The position numbers and the translations under genes were made by a program. A model generated the notes under the pieces. The model did no database searches. It was not told where the DNA came from and saw only the letters and a list, made by a program, of their open reading frames with translations. Source: Verrucomicrobiaceae bacterium (lineage in GTDB: Bacteria > Verrucomicrobiota > Verrucomicrobiia > Verrucomicrobiales > Verrucomicrobiaceae). From it: a stretch of 64,000 nt of DNA. Of this stretch, positions 20,069 through 28,951 are shown one piece after another. The DNA lies in the NCBI GenBank assembly GCA_019694165.1, contig JAIBCL010000006.1, positions 186,001 to 250,000 of the forward strand. Reading direction: 5' to 3'. Position 1 is the first letter of the stretch. Each line of letters starts with the position of its first letter.

Positions 20069-21559
20069 ATGAAACACATCCTCGCACTCGACCAGGGCAC
20101 CACCAGTTCGCGGGCCATCTTGTTTGATCACGCCGGCGCGATTGTCGCCGTGGCGCAGAAGGAGTTCCGGCAGATATATCCGAAGCCCGGCTGGGTGGAG
20201 CATGATGCGAAGGAAATCTGGGCCACACAGATTCAGACGGCGGACGAGGTGTTGAACCGGGCGGGCATCCGGCCCGCGGACGTGGCTGCCATCGGCATCA
20301 CCAACCAGCGCGAGACCACCGTCGTGTGGGACAGGAAAACTGGCGAGCCGATCTGCAATGCCATCGTGTGGCAGGATCGCCGCACCGCTGCTGCGTGCGA
20401 CAAACTCAAGGCGCGCGGCCTCGCGCCGATGATCAAGAAGAAGACCGGACTCGTGCTCGACGCCTATTTTTCAGGCACGAAGCTTCAGTGGATGCTCGAC
20501 AATGTGAAGGGCGTGAAGGCGAAGGCCAGGGCCGGAGAGCTTGCCTTTGGCACCATCGACTCCTGGCTTGTCTGGCGGCTCACCGGCGGTCGTGTACATG
20601 TCACGGACCCGAGCAATGCCTCCCGCACCCTTTTGCTGAATCTCAAAACCGGCGACTGGGATGACGAGTTGCTCAAACTCTTCGACGTGCCGCGCTCCAT
20701 GCTGCCCGAGGTGCGCTCCTCAAGTGAAGTGTATGGCGCCACCACGCTGCTCGGCGGCGAGATTCCCATCGCCGGCATCGCGGGCGATCAGCAGGCCGCG
20801 CTCTTCGGCCAGGTGTGCACCAAGCCGGGCATGGTGAAAAACACGTATGGCACCGGTTGCTTCATGCTCATGAACACGGGTGCGAAACCCGTCGCATCGA
20901 AAAACAAGCTCCTGACCACCATTGCCTGGCGCATCGGCGGCAAGACGGAATATGCGCTCGAGGGCAGCATTTTCATCGCTGGCGCCGTCGTTCAATGGCT
21001 GCGTGACGGCCTCGGCATCATCAAGTCGTCGCCGGAGGTCGAAACCCTCGCGGCGAGCGTGCCGGACACGCATGGCGTCTATCTCGTGCCGGCATTCGCG
21101 GGGCTTGGTGCGCCGCATTGGGACCAGTATGCGCGCGGCACGATCGTGGGCCTCACGCGCGGCAGCACGAAGGCTCACATCGCGCGCGCGGCGCTCGAGG
21201 GCATCGCGCTCCAGGTGATGGACGTCCTCCATGCGATGCATGCCGACTCGGGAATCAAGCTTGCGGAACTCCGCGTCGATGGCGGCGCATGCGCGAACAA
21301 TCTGCTCATGCAAATGCAGGCTGATCTGCTCGGCGTGCCCGTCGTGCGCCCGCGCGTCGCGGAGACCACCGCGCTCGGTGCGGCTTATCTCGCGGGTCTC
21401 GCGACCGGCTTCTGGAAGAATCAGGCCGACATCGCCCGGCAATGGAAGGCGGACCGGCGATTCAAGCCCACGATGAAACCGGCGGCACGGATGGAGACCG
21501 GGCGCGGATGGCGGAAGGCTCTGGCCTGCGCGAAAGCGTGGGAGGACAATCCGGAATGA
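20069..21559 (+). CDS. glpK: Glycerol kinase
   Basis: The 496-residue protein is a FGGY-family kinase of standard length. It starts with [20 protein letters not shown], the phosphate-1 loop, and has [13 protein letters not shown], the glycerol-contacting [26 protein letters not shown] and the C-terminal ATP-binding segment [21 protein letters not shown]. It phosphorylates glycerol to glycerol 3-phosphate using ATP in the cytoplasm. No glpF or glpD gene is adjacent. The start is fixed by the conserved N-terminus. It is divergent from the PVC cytochrome gene, so its promoter lies in 19879-20068. Confidence 0.96.
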   Translation: MKHILALDQGTTSSRAILFDHAGAIVAVAQKEFRQIYPKPGWVEHDAKEIWATQIQTADEVLNRAGIRPADVAAIGITNQRETTVVWDRKTGEPICNAIVWQDRRTAAACDKLKARGLAPMIKKKTGLVLDAYFSGTKLQWMLDNVKGVKAKARAGELAFGTIDSWLVWRLTGGRVHVTDPSNASRTLLLNLKTGDWDDELLKLFDVPRSMLPEVRSSSEVYGATTLLGGEIPIAGIAGDQQAALFGQVCTKPGMVKNTYGTGCFMLMNTGAKPVASKNKLLTTIAWRIGGKTEYALEGSIFIAGAVVQWLRDGLGIIKSSPEVETLAASVPDTHGVYLVPAFAGLGAPHWDQYARGTIVGLTRGSTKAHIARAALEGIALQVMDVLHAMHADSGIKLAELRVDGGACANNLLMQMQADLLGVPVVRPRVAETTALGAAYLAGLATGFWKNQADIARQWKADRRFKPTMKPAARMETGRGWRKALACAKAWEDNPE

Positions 21560-21619
21560 GCTGCCGCTGATGCGCACGAGCGCGGCGGCCCGCTCTCCAT
21601 CCCCGGGGTGAAAACGCGC

Positions 21620-22855
21620 TCAACGTGCAGGCGGTGCGCTGCCGGCAGGTTTTTCTTTGCGCAGCACGCGGCCGATCTGGCCGGTGAGCCAGAGGTAGTG
21701 ATCGGCAGGCAGGCCGTCGTTCGTGACGAAGCCCTGCGTGCCGACCGGCGCTTCGTCCGCGCATTTGAAGATGGCCGTGCCTTCGTCCATCTCGTCGAAC
21801 ATGGCGACGTAGAGCATGTCGGCGCCGCGTTCGATGCGCTGCATGGCCTGAGACCAGAAGAACTGGCCGCCGAGGCGCGGGATGGCGTTCAGCTTTGCAT
21901 TGACTCCGCGTGCGGCGCTGAGATTGCACCAACTGAAGCCGGGGAAGATCACGGGCAGGTAGTCTTTTTTGTGCTCCCGGCACCACGCGGCGTCGGCCTC
22001 GTGGACTTTCCCGATCTCGCGCTCTGCTCCCTGGGCCGAGCCGTAGCGGCCGACGGCCCACGGGCTGATGATGCCGGCCGGCCGGAGCACATCGTGCAGT
22101 TTCGCGTCATTCACCGCATCGCGGTCCAGCGTGCGCCAGCCGAAGGGCACGCCGGCCATCACGGTCATGCCGCCAAACTCGGGGTTGTCGCGCAGGAAAC
22201 GGAGGAGCGCGGCGCACTCGTCGAGCGTGTAGTCGCGTTTGTCATTGAAGCCAATGCCCCACACGGCCACGACGGGCCGCCCGGCGTGGTGAAGATAGGC
22301 CGGATCGTCGATGACGCGCCGCTCATTGCGCAGGCGCTTCCAATCCTGCATGACCACGGTCTCGATCTCGCCCGCGCGCAGACCGGTGAGGTCGTACATC
22401 ACCGCCCACGCGCGATCCGTCTTCCCTGCGGCGGTGCGCACGTTTTCCATCACGCGGTCGGCGAAGGACCGCTGCTTTTCTCCCTTCAGCACGGTGCCAA
22501 AGCGCTGGAGAAAAACACCATCGATGCCGTGGTCGCGCATCCAGCCGAAGTGGCGCTGCACGGTCCGGGCGTTCGCCGAGCTGAACACCTGCGCGGGCCT
22601 GCCGTCGGCGAACTTGAGCGGAGAGTCGAATCGCTCGTCCTTGCCGAGTTCACGCACGTCGGGCCAGAGGTCGATGGTGCAGCCGCCGGCGGCACGGAAC
22701 CCGTAGTGCTGCCAGCGCATGCCCATGCCATCCCCCTCGGCCCCGAACCAGCCCTGGTAGCCGCACATCACCGTGCCGGTGAGCGTGGTGTGGTCGGCCG
22801 CGGGGACGGTGCCGCACGCGAGGGTGAAGAGGGCGACAAGGCGGACGGGAATCAT
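21620..22855 (-). CDS. Secreted glycoside hydrolase family 71/99-like protein
   Basis: The 411-residue product has a signal peptide (MIPVRLVALFTLACGTVPA) and a TIM-barrel-like sequence with GTVMCGYQGWFGAEGDG, HGIDGVFLQRFG, GRPVVAVWGIGFND, IISPWAVGRYG and FDEMDEGTAIFK. This pattern is that of the GH71/GH99-like proteins frequent in PVC and Bacteroidetes genomes. GH99 enzymes act as endo-alpha-mannosidases, but substrate and activity here are inference. The start at 22855 overlaps the stop of the Nudix gene by four bases, so the two are probably translated from one message. Confidence 0.8.
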   Translation of the reverse strand: MIPVRLVALFTLACGTVPAADHTTLTGTVMCGYQGWFGAEGDGMGMRWQHYGFRAAGGCTIDLWPDVRELGKDERFDSPLKFADGRPAQVFSSANARTVQRHFGWMRDHGIDGVFLQRFGTVLKGEKQRSFADRVMENVRTAAGKTDRAWAVMYDLTGLRAGEIETVVMQDWKRLRNERRVIDDPAYLHHAGRPVVAVWGIGFNDKRDYTLDECAALLRFLRDNPEFGGMTVMAGVPFGWRTLDRDAVNDAKLHDVLRPAGIISPWAVGRYGSAQGAEREIGKVHEADAAWCREHKKDYLPVIFPGFSWCNLSAARGVNAKLNAIPRLGGQFFWSQAMQRIERGADMLYVAMFDEMDEGTAIFKCADEAPVGTQGFVTNDGLPADHYLWLTGQIGRVLRKEKPAGSAPPAR

Positions 22856-23262
22856 TGGCGGGATGCGAGATGAAATTCGAGTGCGAGGGCGATTGGGATG
22901 TCTGCCTCCGCGAGATCGTGGTCGCGCAGACCAGCCGCGCGCACCCACCGCACGGCGGCATGCTCGTGCGGATGCGGCTCGGCGCTGTGTGGGCCGAGCG
23001 TGCAGAGAAAGGGGATCAGCTCGATCTCGCCGCGTTCGTAGCGATGAAGCGAAGACGGGAGGCTGCCGCTGATCTCAATCTCGCAGCCCAGTTCCTCACG
23101 AATCTCCCGCTTCAGCGCGTCGGCCGGGTTTTCTCCCGGTTCGATCTTGCCGCCGGGAAACTCCCATTTCAGCGCGAGGTGCTTCCCTGCAGGCCGCTGC
23201 GCGATGAGCACGCGTTCATCTCGAATGATGAGCGCGCAGACGACGGGGACAGGATGGTTCAT
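22852..23262 (-). CDS. Nudix hydrolase, MutT-like (8-oxo-dGTP diphosphatase type)
   Basis: The 136-residue protein carries a complete Nudix box, GGKIEPGENPADALKREI followed by REELGCEI, with the REExGU glutamates that bind Mg2+. The N-terminal VCALIIRDERVLIAQRP and the WEFPGGK segment match MutT-type enzymes, which remove 8-oxo-dGTP from the nucleotide pool. Substrate assignment within the Nudix family from sequence alone is uncertain. Its stop overlaps the start of the GH71/99-like gene by four bases. Confidence 0.88.
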   Translation of the reverse strand: MNHPVPVVCALIIRDERVLIAQRPAGKHLALKWEFPGGKIEPGENPADALKREIREELGCEIEISGSLPSSLHRYERGEIELIPFLCTLGPHSAEPHPHEHAAVRWVRAAGLRDHDLAEADIPIALALEFHLASRQ

Positions 23263-23404
23263 CGGCCGGACGGTTCACGCCCGCGGCCGGCGGTCGATCT
23301 CCCGCCTGCGAACGTGTGCGGGACAAAGGCGGTTTTCCGATAAGTTGCAACCGCTCACTCGCGTATTACGGCCCCTCGAAACCCAGCAACAAAAATCACA
23401 GGTC

Positions 23405-24553
23405 ATGAAGCCACGTCTTCTTCTGCTTTCCGGATTGCTCGCCGTCGCCGGCATGAGCGTCGCCCAAGAAAAGAAACCAGATGCTGCTCCCGCGAAGCCA
23501 GCAGTCACGCAGACGCCTGCACAACCGCAGAAGCCCGCCACTCCGCAGACCCCGGCCGCACCGGTGCCAGCTGTGAAGCCCGCTGCCGCCCCGGCCCCAA
23601 AACCCGCGCCCACTGCCGCCACGCCGGTGAAACCCACGACGCCTCCAGCAACGGCGCCGAAACCCGACCCGAAGGCCGCCGCTGCGAAGCCGGCCCCAGC
23701 TCCGGCCAAACCGGCGACACCAACACCTACGCCAGCCAAGCCCGACCCGAAGGCCGCCGCCGCAAAGCCCGCGCCGGTGCCGCCGCCGAAGCCCGTTTCC
23801 ATTTTCCCCGACAAGATTCTCGAGGAAGCCATCCGCAAGCAGGTCTTTGCCAAGCGAGAGAACAAGGAGCCGATCACCGCCGCGGACGTGGCCACCGTGG
23901 CGATCCTCGAAGGCAAGAACCTTGGCATCAAGGATCTCACCGGTCTGGAGAAGTGTGTGCAACTCGCCTCCATCACGCTGCCGGGCAATCAGATCACCAA
24001 TCTCAAAGCCATCGCCGGCCTCGAGCGCCTGCAGTTCCTCGACGTGTCGAGGAATCAGATCGAAGACATCTCCCCGCTGGCCGCCTGCAAGGCGCTGCAA
24101 TATGTGGAACTCACCGGCAACAAGGTGAGGGACGTGTCCGCGCTCGGCGGCATCACGGCGCTCACCTCGCTCTACCTTGCGGGAAACCAGATCAAGGACG
24201 CCAGCCCGCTCTTCAAGCTGCCGAAGGTCTGGACGCTTTACTTGGAAGGCAACCCTGTGGCGAACGTCACCGGCATCGGCCAGATGAAGTGGCTCTCGAT
24301 GCTCTCGCTCAAAGGCTGCGGCATCGCCGACATCGTGCCGCTAGAGCCTCTCGGCAGCTTGCAGTTCCTATTCCTGGAGAACAACAAGATCGCCGACTTC
24401 GCCCCGCTCCACCGCATGTGGAAGAAGGACAACGACGGCCCGAAAGCCTGGGCACCCTACTGTCAGATCTACGTCGGAGGCAATCCCGCCGCTGATGCGT
24501 CGAAGAAACTGCTCGATGAATTGAAGGCCGCCGGCGCGAGGATCGTGCAGTGA
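23405..24553 (+). CDS. Secreted leucine-rich-repeat protein with Pro/Ala-rich stalk
   Basis: The 382-residue protein starts with a signal peptide (MKPRLLLLSGLLAVAGMSVAQ). Residues about 22-135 are a Pro/Ala/Lys low-complexity stalk containing two near-identical PDPKAAAAKPAP units. Residues about 140-375 form an internalin-like LRR domain with about 22-residue units, for example LERLQFLDVSRNQIEDISPL and LTSLYLAGNQIKDASPL. Such domains bind proteins or glycans at the cell surface. The start at 23405 is chosen because it opens the signal peptide; the longer upstream frame overlaps the divergent Nudix gene. Confidence 0.87.
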   Translation: MKPRLLLLSGLLAVAGMSVAQEKKPDAAPAKPAVTQTPAQPQKPATPQTPAAPVPAVKPAAAPAPKPAPTAATPVKPTTPPATAPKPDPKAAAAKPAPAPAKPATPTPTPAKPDPKAAAAKPAPVPPPKPVSIFPDKILEEAIRKQVFAKRENKEPITAADVATVAILEGKNLGIKDLTGLEKCVQLASITLPGNQITNLKAIAGLERLQFLDVSRNQIEDISPLAACKALQYVELTGNKVRDVSALGGITALTSLYLAGNQIKDASPLFKLPKVWTLYLEGNPVANVTGIGQMKWLSMLSLKGCGIADIVPLEPLGSLQFLFLENNKIADFAPLHRMWKKDNDGPKAWAPYCQIYVGGNPAADASKKLLDELKAAGARIVQ

Positions 24554-24576
24554 TGCACTGAGGGAAAGGGAACAGG

Positions 24577-24750
24577 ATGACTTCGACCCCGCACGAGCAG
24601 CAAGACGGAGAACAGCCGCCGCCGGCCGCCGTCAGCCTCCCCCTCAGGGAAGCACTTGAAACGGATGCGCACGACTTGAGCGCCGAGGAGCAGATGGCGC
24701 GCTACGAGGAAGCACTGAAGGAGAGCGACTGGGGTCACCAGCCCTGCTGA
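24577..24750 (+). CDS. Hypothetical 57-residue acidic protein
   Basis: A short frame starts 23 bases after the LRR gene, with a purine-rich AGGGAAAGGGAACAGG leader upstream of its ATG. The product is acidic and hydrophilic, with a predicted C-terminal helix (LSAEEQMARYEEALKESDW), and has no membrane segment or signal peptide. I do not recognise a family. The spacing and leader suggest co-expression with the LRR gene. It could also be a chance frame. Confidence 0.42.
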   Translation: MTSTPHEQQDGEQPPPAAVSLPLREALETDAHDLSAEEQMARYEEALKESDWGHQPC

Positions 24751-24883
24751 TCCGACCGGACGCGGGCGCAAGCAGCCCCGCAAAAAGGTCGGGTGCTCAG
24801 CTCTCGATGCTCGCCTGGGACAGTGAAGTTGGACCCGGCTGCGCACACGGAGTGCGGCGGCCGATCCCCGAGGGTGGCCTCGA

Positions 24884-25492
24884 CTACTCGATCAGGTGAT
24901 TTCCAAAAGGCAGCAGCAGGGTGAGTTGCTTCGCGAGCGCCAGTTCACGGGGAGTAATCATCTCCCTGTCGAGGGGCAAGGTGCCGCCCGTAATCTGCCG
25001 GATCACGCGTTGGTGCGGCATCCAGTTGAGATCGCCAAGTTTGCAGGTCGCACCCAGAGGTTCGCCCGCAGCCTTCCTGAACGCTTTGAAGATCAGCTCT
25101 GAGCAATAAATCTTTGCGTCGTCGAATTCATATTGGATGTCGTACGGCCGGCCTTTGAATTCGCGGGCTGCGCTCACCATGGCCTCGATCTTCGGCTGAT
25201 ACGCAGGTTTCAAGCGGCAGACGGAGAACTCCCATTTTCGCCCCTGAAGCACCCAATTCCGCAACGGAGTCTCCTTAACCGGGCCGACTGCCTCCAAGAC
25301 CAGCCATCCGGTGTCGTTCTTCACCACGATGCCGCAATGCGAATATGGGGAGGCTGTGCAGCCCTCTATCGCGTCAATGACCGGATTGTGAGGCAGCGAC
25401 TGGAAGACAACATCACCCGTTTGAGGGTGATATGTGGTCTCCGAGGGCGTCTTGGATTTCTTCAGCGGCCCACCGGCAAAAGCTGCCGACAC
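24884..25492 (-). CDS. YiiX/YebB-like NlpC/P60 cysteine hydrolase (start uncertain)
   Basis: The product has the permuted NlpC/P60 layout of YiiX-like proteins: HPQTGDVVFQS, then SPYSHCGIVV with the catalytic-type His, and downstream YCSELIFKAF with the catalytic Cys. These enzymes hydrolyse amide or ester bonds in cell-wall peptides or lipids. The start is a problem. The listed GTG at 25492 begins inside a hydrophobic stretch, and the in-frame upstream codons encode LSVVGLIVSAAFA, the core of a signal peptide, but no ATG, GTG or TTG precedes it before an in-frame stop at 25568-25570. Either an unusual CTG start near 25513 is used or the 5' end has been damaged by a frameshift. Confidence 0.75.
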   Translation of the reverse strand: MSAAFAGGPLKKSKTPSETTYHPQTGDVVFQSLPHNPVIDAIEGCTASPYSHCGIVVKNDTGWLVLEAVGPVKETPLRNWVLQGRKWEFSVCRLKPAYQPKIEAMVSAAREFKGRPYDIQYEFDDAKIYCSELIFKAFRKAAGEPLGATCKLGDLNWMPHQRVIRQITGGTLPLDREMITPRELALAKQLTLLLPFGNHLIE

Positions 25493-25877
25493 GATGAGTC
25501 CAACGACGGACAGACAAGGTGCCTGCTCTTTTGATGCCGGCGTGGTGCCAGCGAGACGACAGTGCGATCAGCGGGACACCCCAGAACGTGGCTTTTCTGG
25601 CAACAAGGGCATGCCAGCCATCAGCCTGAAACGGCTCCCTGGGGGAAAGCTGGTCGAGTTGCTTCGTTGACGCCCCGAGATTGCTCCCGGCTAGTGGCCG
25701 CACAAGCTGATCGGGCGTCTGAACTGACGACGCCTCTGTTGATGATGGAAGGACGCCCTGTCCGGAAATCGAGATGCAACTGAGTGGGGTGTCATTCATT
25801 CCAGGTTTGTCATGCTGACAGAAACCCAGACGGAAGTCGAGACACAATTCCAAAAAGCCGCGGTTGGCGTCGGTGCT
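25493..25877. other. Intergenic region, no gene recognised
   Basis: This 385-bp spacer lies between the YiiX-like gene and nuoF, both on the minus strand. Open frames cross it in several directions but none has recognisable motifs. It includes the signal-peptide-like codons in frame with the YiiX-like gene (about 25493-25530). No terminator with a T-run was seen for nuoF. Confidence 0.5.
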
Positions 25878-27272
25878 TCACGCCACCAATCCAGCCGCGG
25901 CCACGAGCGTCTCTTCGTTCACGATGCGGCCGGTGAACTCGGGTTTGCAGTCAGCTTTGAGTTCATCGCGGAACTTCTTCACGAAGCTCTGCGTCGGCCA
26001 TGAGCACGCTTCACCGAAGGCACAGATGGTTTTGCCTTCGATCTGATTCGCCACGGTTTCGAGCATGTCCACGTCATCGGGGCTGGCTTTGCCATCGACG
26101 ATGCGGTCGCTGATCTTGCGCATCCAGAGGCTGCCTTCGCGGCAGGGGGTGCACTGGCCGCAGGATTCGTGGGCGTAGAAGGCGTTCAGGTTGTTGATCA
26201 CCCAGCTCATCTTGCGGCTGTCGTCCATGATCATCACGCCGCCTGAGCCGGCCATGGAGCCACAGGCAGCCATGGTGTCGAAGTCCATGGGGATGTCCAT
26301 GATGCCGAGTTCGCGACCGTCCTTGAGTTTGAATTTCTCATCGGCGCGCAGCACTTTCGCGGACGACCCGCCGGGGATGATGGCCTTCAGCTTGCGGCCG
26401 GGTTTGAGTCCGCCGCAGAGAACGTCGATGACCTCGCCCATGGTGATCTTGCCGACTTCGACTTCGTAGTAGCCAGGCTTTTGCACGTCGCCGCTCACGC
26501 AAAGGATGCGCGTGCCGGTGTTGTTCGGCGTGCCGAGCTTCGCGTATTCCGCGCCGCCCATCTGGATGATGTGCTTCACATGGCAGAGCGATTCGACGTT
26601 GTTCACGATCGTCGGGCTCATGTAGAGGCCGAGGGCAGCGGGGAAATACGGCGGCTTGATGCGCGGGTAGGGGCGCTTGCCTTCGAGCGACTCGATGAGA
26701 CCGGTCTCCTCGCCGCAGATGTATGCACCTGCGCCGCGATGGACGTAAATCTCGCAGTCGAATCCGGAGCCTAGGATGTTGTTGCCGAGGAAATTCTTCT
26801 CTCGCGCTTCATTGAGCGCCTTCTCGAGAATCTTCGCCGCCATCGGGAACTCCTCGCGGATGTAGATGTAGGCGAGCTTTGCGCCGACGGCGAAACAGGA
26901 GATCACCATGCCCTCGACGAGCTGATGCGGATCCTGATGCATGATGTAGCGATCCTTGAAGGTGCCGGGCTCGGACTCGTCCGCGTTGCAAATGAGATAC
27001 ACCGGCTTCGTGTTCGTCGGCGGGATGAATCCCCACTTCACACCGGTCGGGAAGCCAGCGCCGCCGCGACCGCGCAATCCGCTCGCCTTCACCTCGTTGA
27101 TGATGGCGCTCTTCTCCATCGTCAGCGCTTTCTTGAGCTGCTCGTAGCCGCCGTCCTTCAAATAGCAGTCGATGGACGGATCGTAGCCGGCGCGATCGAC
27201 GTTGCGGAAGATGAGCCGATGCTCACGCGCGTGAGGTTCTTTGCCTGGAAGATACTGGACGGGGGAAGCCAT
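25878..27272 (-). CDS. nuoF: NADH-quinone oxidoreductase subunit F
   Basis: The 464-residue protein carries the NuoF hallmarks: the FMN/NADH-binding GLRGRGGAGFPTG, NADESEPGTFKDR, the GAGAYICGEETGLIESLEG segment, and the N3 [4Fe-4S] cluster ligands SCGQCTPCREG plus the distal Cys in TICAFGEAC. In complex I this subunit accepts electrons from NADH on FMN at the tip of the peripheral arm in the cytoplasm. No other nuo gene lies next to it: the gene downstream on the same strand is the YiiX-like hydrolase and the upstream side is non-coding. It may serve complex I encoded elsewhere, or be an extra copy acting in another NADH-dependent complex. Confidence 0.93.
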   Translation of the reverse strand: MASPVQYLPGKEPHAREHRLIFRNVDRAGYDPSIDCYLKDGGYEQLKKALTMEKSAIINEVKASGLRGRGGAGFPTGVKWGFIPPTNTKPVYLICNADESEPGTFKDRYIMHQDPHQLVEGMVISCFAVGAKLAYIYIREEFPMAAKILEKALNEAREKNFLGNNILGSGFDCEIYVHRGAGAYICGEETGLIESLEGKRPYPRIKPPYFPAALGLYMSPTIVNNVESLCHVKHIIQMGGAEYAKLGTPNNTGTRILCVSGDVQKPGYYEVEVGKITMGEVIDVLCGGLKPGRKLKAIIPGGSSAKVLRADEKFKLKDGRELGIMDIPMDFDTMAACGSMAGSGGVMIMDDSRKMSWVINNLNAFYAHESCGQCTPCREGSLWMRKISDRIVDGKASPDDVDMLETVANQIEGKTICAFGEACSWPTQSFVKKFRDELKADCKPEFTGRIVNEETLVAAAGLVA

Positions 27273-27560
27273 TCCCGATTATCCAAACCAGCGTATGCCC
27301 GGCAAGGCCGATGTGAGAAAAGATTGCCCGCCTTGATCGCCTTCGTCGCATCAATGCTGTTGCCGTATCGCTGCACTTGCGAGATCGCCGTCCGCGGCCG
27401 CTTGGCTCTGTGAAAAATCACAGAATTTCGTCAGGCTCTTGAGATCCAGCGGTTGCGCTCCTTATGAAAATCAGAGAGCAGCCTCTGGTCACTTTGGCCT
27501 TGCTCATGGCTCCGTACGTTCGCGTTCAGACTGCGGGGACTCTGGATTCCGGGCCATGAA
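27273..27560. other. Intergenic region upstream of nuoF
   Basis: No credible gene is seen in this 288-bp stretch. It should contain the nuoF promoter. It leads into the phased hairpins at 27561-27627 and then into degraded coding sequence. Confidence 0.4.
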
Positions 27561-27627
27561 CCGGGGTGAGACCCCGGCAGAACTACCGGGGTGTACTCCC
27601 GGGTCTCCAACCGGGGGCAGCCCCCGG
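27561..27627. repeat. Three GC-rich hairpins spaced exactly 25 bp apart
   Basis: Three short palindromes follow one another: CCGGGGT-GAG-ACCCCGG starts at 27561, CCGGG-GTGTACT-CCCGG starts at 27586, and CCGGGGG-CAG-CCCCCGG starts at 27611. The start-to-start distance is 25 bp in both cases. Stems are 5-7 bp with short loops. The arrangement resembles a small repetitive-extragenic-palindrome array. It lies in non-coding DNA between nuoF and degraded plus-strand sequence. Confidence 0.7.
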
Positions 27628-27977
27628 GCAAGGACCCGTATTGTCAGGTCGCGCGCTCGGATGTGAAATCGTCCCGCTCAATCCAAGCCATGATCCGCCG
27701 CACCTTCAGCAGCAAGCGCCGTTCCTTCGTGCAAGCCGGCTGCACCATCCGGTCCGCTGCGTCACCCGACGCGCTCGCCCGGAGCCGCCGACGGCTGCCC
27801 CCTGCCGGAAGTGCGGCGGCATGGTTTGCCCACCGGTTTCGCGGCGTCCAGTATGCTGCGGGAAGCGCTCTCCCAGGAACCACCGGGTGTCATGATGGAT
27901 GGAGCACGGCTTTTCCCGTCCTCCCCGCAATGGCCCCGCCAGCGAGCATTGCGTTCACTGGCACTCGTCTGTTAGCA

Positions 27978-28190
27978 CGGAAGCGCGCCAAACGCGCCAC
28001 CTACTACCGCATCTTCATCAAGGTCATCGGCACCGACGCCGACTTTCGCCAGATCCTCCCCAACCCCCAAGGCCTCAGCCTCCCCCTCGAAGACCTCCCC
28101 CCCGGCGCCACCGTCGAAGCCCGCCTCACCGCCGCCAACGAAGCCGGCGAAGCGGAGCAGACGGTCAAGGTCAATGCGGTGGTGGGGTGA
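27978..28190 (+). pseudogene. 3' remnant of a fibronectin type III-like protein gene
   Basis: The last 70 codons before the stop at 28188-28190 encode a plausible C-terminal FN3-like domain: TYYRIFIKVIGTDADFRQI, then LSLPLEDLPPGATVEARLTA and NEAGEAEQTVKVNAV. Short proteins ending in such a domain are common in Verrucomicrobia. The frame continues upstream to 27591, but that part is Arg/Ser-rich and unlike protein sequence, so the upstream part of the gene appears lost or shifted. Whether this fragment is expressed is unknown. Confidence 0.5.
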
Positions 28191-28229
28191 CAAGCCACCC
28201 ACAGTGTATCCGCTCACCCACTACATCCG

Positions 28230-28649
28230 ATGCCAAACTTCGAAGACATCAAAACTCTGGCCGGCCTTTGGCGGGTGGTGATCGTCCTCGCCGGCGGCAT
28301 GGTGGCACTTTTCGGTGTGTTCGGGATTTTTGGGATCACCTCGCTCACGAGCCATGAAAAATGGCAAGTGCCTCTCGTTGGCATCCTGCTCCTACTGACG
28401 GGAGCCTATTGGCTGAAAAACCAACCGCCTAGCCGGGAGGAGAGAAAATTCGACGTCGTCACTCCAGGAGAGACGCCATGGCCGCAGCCTGCTGTCTCAG
28501 CGGCCAAAACCACTCTCTACGCTGGCGCTACGCCACCGCAAAGTACCGCTCTCCTTCGCCTCAACCGCCCCCAAGCGCTTGCAGCTCGGGCCACCCTGGG
28601 GTTCTGTTGGGTATTTGTGATTGGCGCATTAAGCGTCGTATTGCATTGA
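28230..28649 (+). CDS. Hypothetical membrane protein
   Basis: The 139-residue product has two membrane segments near the N-terminus (VVIVLAGGMVALFGVFGIFGI, about residues 16-36, and VPLVGILLLLTGAYWL, about 47-62), a hydrophilic middle, and a third hydrophobic segment at the C-terminus (TLGFCWVFVIGALSVVL). I do not recognise the family. It starts 39 bp after the FN3-like remnant. The leader is C/A-rich without a Shine-Dalgarno sequence, as for many genes of this chromosome. Confidence 0.6.
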   Translation: MPNFEDIKTLAGLWRVVIVLAGGMVALFGVFGIFGITSLTSHEKWQVPLVGILLLLTGAYWLKNQPPSREERKFDVVTPGETPWPQPAVSAAKTTLYAGATPPQSTALLRLNRPQALAARATLGFCWVFVIGALSVVLH

Positions 28650-28717
28650 AAGTGAGGGTTTCGCCTCGCTGCACCCATTTTGTCAATCGGGCGACTCTGT
28701 TGGGCGAGGCACGGACG

Positions 28718-28912
28718 ATGGCTGAGCACATTCGCCGGAAACGGGTCTCGTTGGGCATGAGCCAAGAAGGTCTGGCAGCAGAACTGGGTGTAAATCCTTG
28801 GACGGTGTCCGCTTGGGAAACGGGAGATGCGAAGCCTCGCTCGTGGAATCAAAGAAGAATCGTTGACTGGCTGGGGTTCCCTGCCGGTGTTGTCGAAAGT
28901 CAAAAGCTCTAA
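28718..28912 (+). CDS. Small XRE-type helix-turn-helix protein or domain remnant
   Basis: The 64-residue frame is one helix-turn-helix domain: IRRKRVSLGMSQEGLAAELGVNPWTVSAWETG, then RRIVDWLGFP. This variant (WE.G..KPR followed by a final IVDWLG) is the type found as a short regulator or at the end of mobile-element proteins. In-frame sequence extends upstream to 28478 but looks non-coding. It may be a functional small DNA-binding protein or a fragment of a longer regulator. Confidence 0.55.
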   Translation: MAEHIRRKRVSLGMSQEGLAAELGVNPWTVSAWETGDAKPRSWNQRRIVDWLGFPAGVVESQKL

Positions 28913-28951
28913 TAGTAAGCGCTATCGCGGTGGAGTGCCGCCGATGGCGTT

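Noticed and set aside
27591-27977. 5' extension of the FN3-like fragment
   Set aside because: The residues are Arg/Ser-rich and begin inside the hairpin array, so this part is probably not translated.
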